The notes under the pieces: generated by a model | Seen by the model: the letters and a program-made list of their open reading frames with translations, nothing else | Told to the model about the DNA's origin: nothing | Databases searched by the model: none | In this document: positions 7,164-7,586 of the stretch, piece after piece | Layout of the letters: the number at the start of each line of letters is the position of its first letter | Position numbering within the stretch: the stretch's first letter is position 1 | NCBI GenBank assembly: GCA_002291845.1 | Contig: DBAU01000017.1 | Coordinates: 1-7,586 of the forward strand | Length of the DNA stretch: 7,586 nucleotides | Direction of reading: 5' to 3' | Source of the DNA: Alphaproteobacteria bacterium UBA1002 | Lineage (GTDB): Bacteria > Pseudomonadota > Alphaproteobacteria > Rickettsiales > UBA998 | Translations under genes and position numbers: made by a program

Positions 7164-7168
7164 CCCTC
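7164..7168 (-). promoter_or_regulatory. Ribosome binding site of virB6 overlapping the virB4 stop
   Basis: GAGGG on the minus strand, 4 nt before the virB6 ATG at 7159, sharing bases with the virB4 stop TGA (7167-7169). It supports this start and coupling with virB4. Confidence 0.65.
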
Positions 7169-7586
7169 ATGCCGCCCAACTCGTCGATGTTACTTTTTTC
7201 ACACCAGTGAGCACTTCGACGAATGCCTCCAGACCGCTTAGATTCATCTCAGCAATTAATGTATTTTCCATGCGTTTGATGAGAATATGGCGTTGCTCAT
7301 GGCTGAGCAGCTCAAGGTAAGAAAGCTCAATATCGGTGAGGCCAAAACTGTCGGTATAGCTCTCATCCGCCATATCATCGGGCAGGTAAATCTCGGTGGC
7401 AATTGACTCCATGATTGGCTTGGTAAAAGGAATGTCGGCGATTTCATCGATCTGTGATGTTTTTAAGAGTGCCAGCGCATTCATATCGGTGAGTTGGCGC
7501 ATCCAGCGTTCGATATCTCCGGCAATGTGCGTTTGGCCAAGTAGCTGCCACGCCTCGTCCAACGCCACAATGGTAGGCCGTCCGTC
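7167..7586 (-). CDS. virB4: VirB4 T4SS ATPase, C-terminal 139 residues only
   Basis: C-terminal end of the VirB4 ATPase, which energises pilus assembly and substrate transfer at the inner membrane. The gene enters from the window end in frame, so start, N-terminal domain and Walker A are outside. The fragment begins with DGRPTIVALDEAW (1-13), the VirB4 Walker B with its D10-E11 pair. It continues with RQLTDMNALALL (30-41), ATEIYLPDD (63-71), SFGLTDIEL and HILIKR, and ends near LSGLEAFVEVLTG, all in the family order. The position normally reading TQS, the sensor-like Gln motif after Walker B, here reads TSQ (43-45). Nothing is broken in the part visible. The stop is 7 bp before virB6, and the ribosome site of virB6 lies over it, so the two are coupled. 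No virB5 lies between them. Confidence 0.95.
   Translation of the reverse strand, partial: DGRPTIVALDEAWQLLGQTHIAGDIERWMRQLTDMNALALLKTSQIDEIADIPFTKPIMESIATEIYLPDDMADESYTDSFGLTDIELSYLELLSHEQRHILIKRMENTLIAEMNLSGLEAFVEVLTGVKKVTSTSWAA

Overview
The window is one block of a P-type (VirB/D4-like) type IV secretion system (T4SS). Every gene lies on the minus strand. Read 5' to 3' on that strand the order is virB4 (C-terminal end only), virB6, a 146-bp gap, virB8, virB9, virB10, virB11 and virD4 (its 3' end is cut by the window start). Each assignment rests on family motifs read from the translation: the VirB4 Walker B, the VirB8 NPLG turn, the VirB9 signal peptide and C-terminal domain, the VirB10 TM/proline/TrbI layout, the VirB11 Walker A/Asp/Walker B/His boxes, and the VirD4 Walker A and DEFPSLG Walker B.

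Gene order suggests an alphaproteobacterium with a Rickettsiales-like vir arrangement. There is no virB5 between virB4 and virB6, which are only 7 bp apart. There is no recognisable virB7 between virB6 and virB8. virD4 directly follows virB11. Base composition looks near 50-55% GC by eye, clearly higher than classical obligate-intracellular Rickettsiales. A higher-GC deep-branching or free-living/predatory alphaproteobacterium, or an acquired island, is therefore possible. This taxonomic reading is inference; gene order alone does not fix it.

Layout: 7586-7167 virB4 tail; 7159-5735 virB6; 5734-5589 the only real intergenic space, with small repeats but no convincing terminator or promoter; 5588-4896 virB8; 4899-4162 virB9; 4154-2958 virB10; 2961-1975 virB11; 1978-1 virD4. 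virB8/virB9, virB10/virB11 and virB11/virD4 each overlap by 4 bp (ATGA). virB9/virB10 and virB4/virB6 are 7 bp apart, with the ribosome site lying over the upstream stop codon. virB8 to virD4 thus looks like one translationally coupled operon, and virB4-virB6 a second coupled pair that may or may not be co-transcribed with it.

Together the products form most of the machine: VirB4, VirB11 and VirD4 are the three ATPases, VirB6 and VirB8 the inner-membrane platform, and VirB9 with VirB10 the envelope-spanning core. No relaxase, pilin, effector or mobile element is visible, so the window cannot tell conjugation from effector export. The points most worth checking are a proline-rich C-terminal tail on VirD4, a VirB4 with the usual TQS motif replaced by TSQ, and a cysteine-rich VirB6 beside cysteine-free VirB9 and VirB10. 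This is a recognisable system, not an unknown one.
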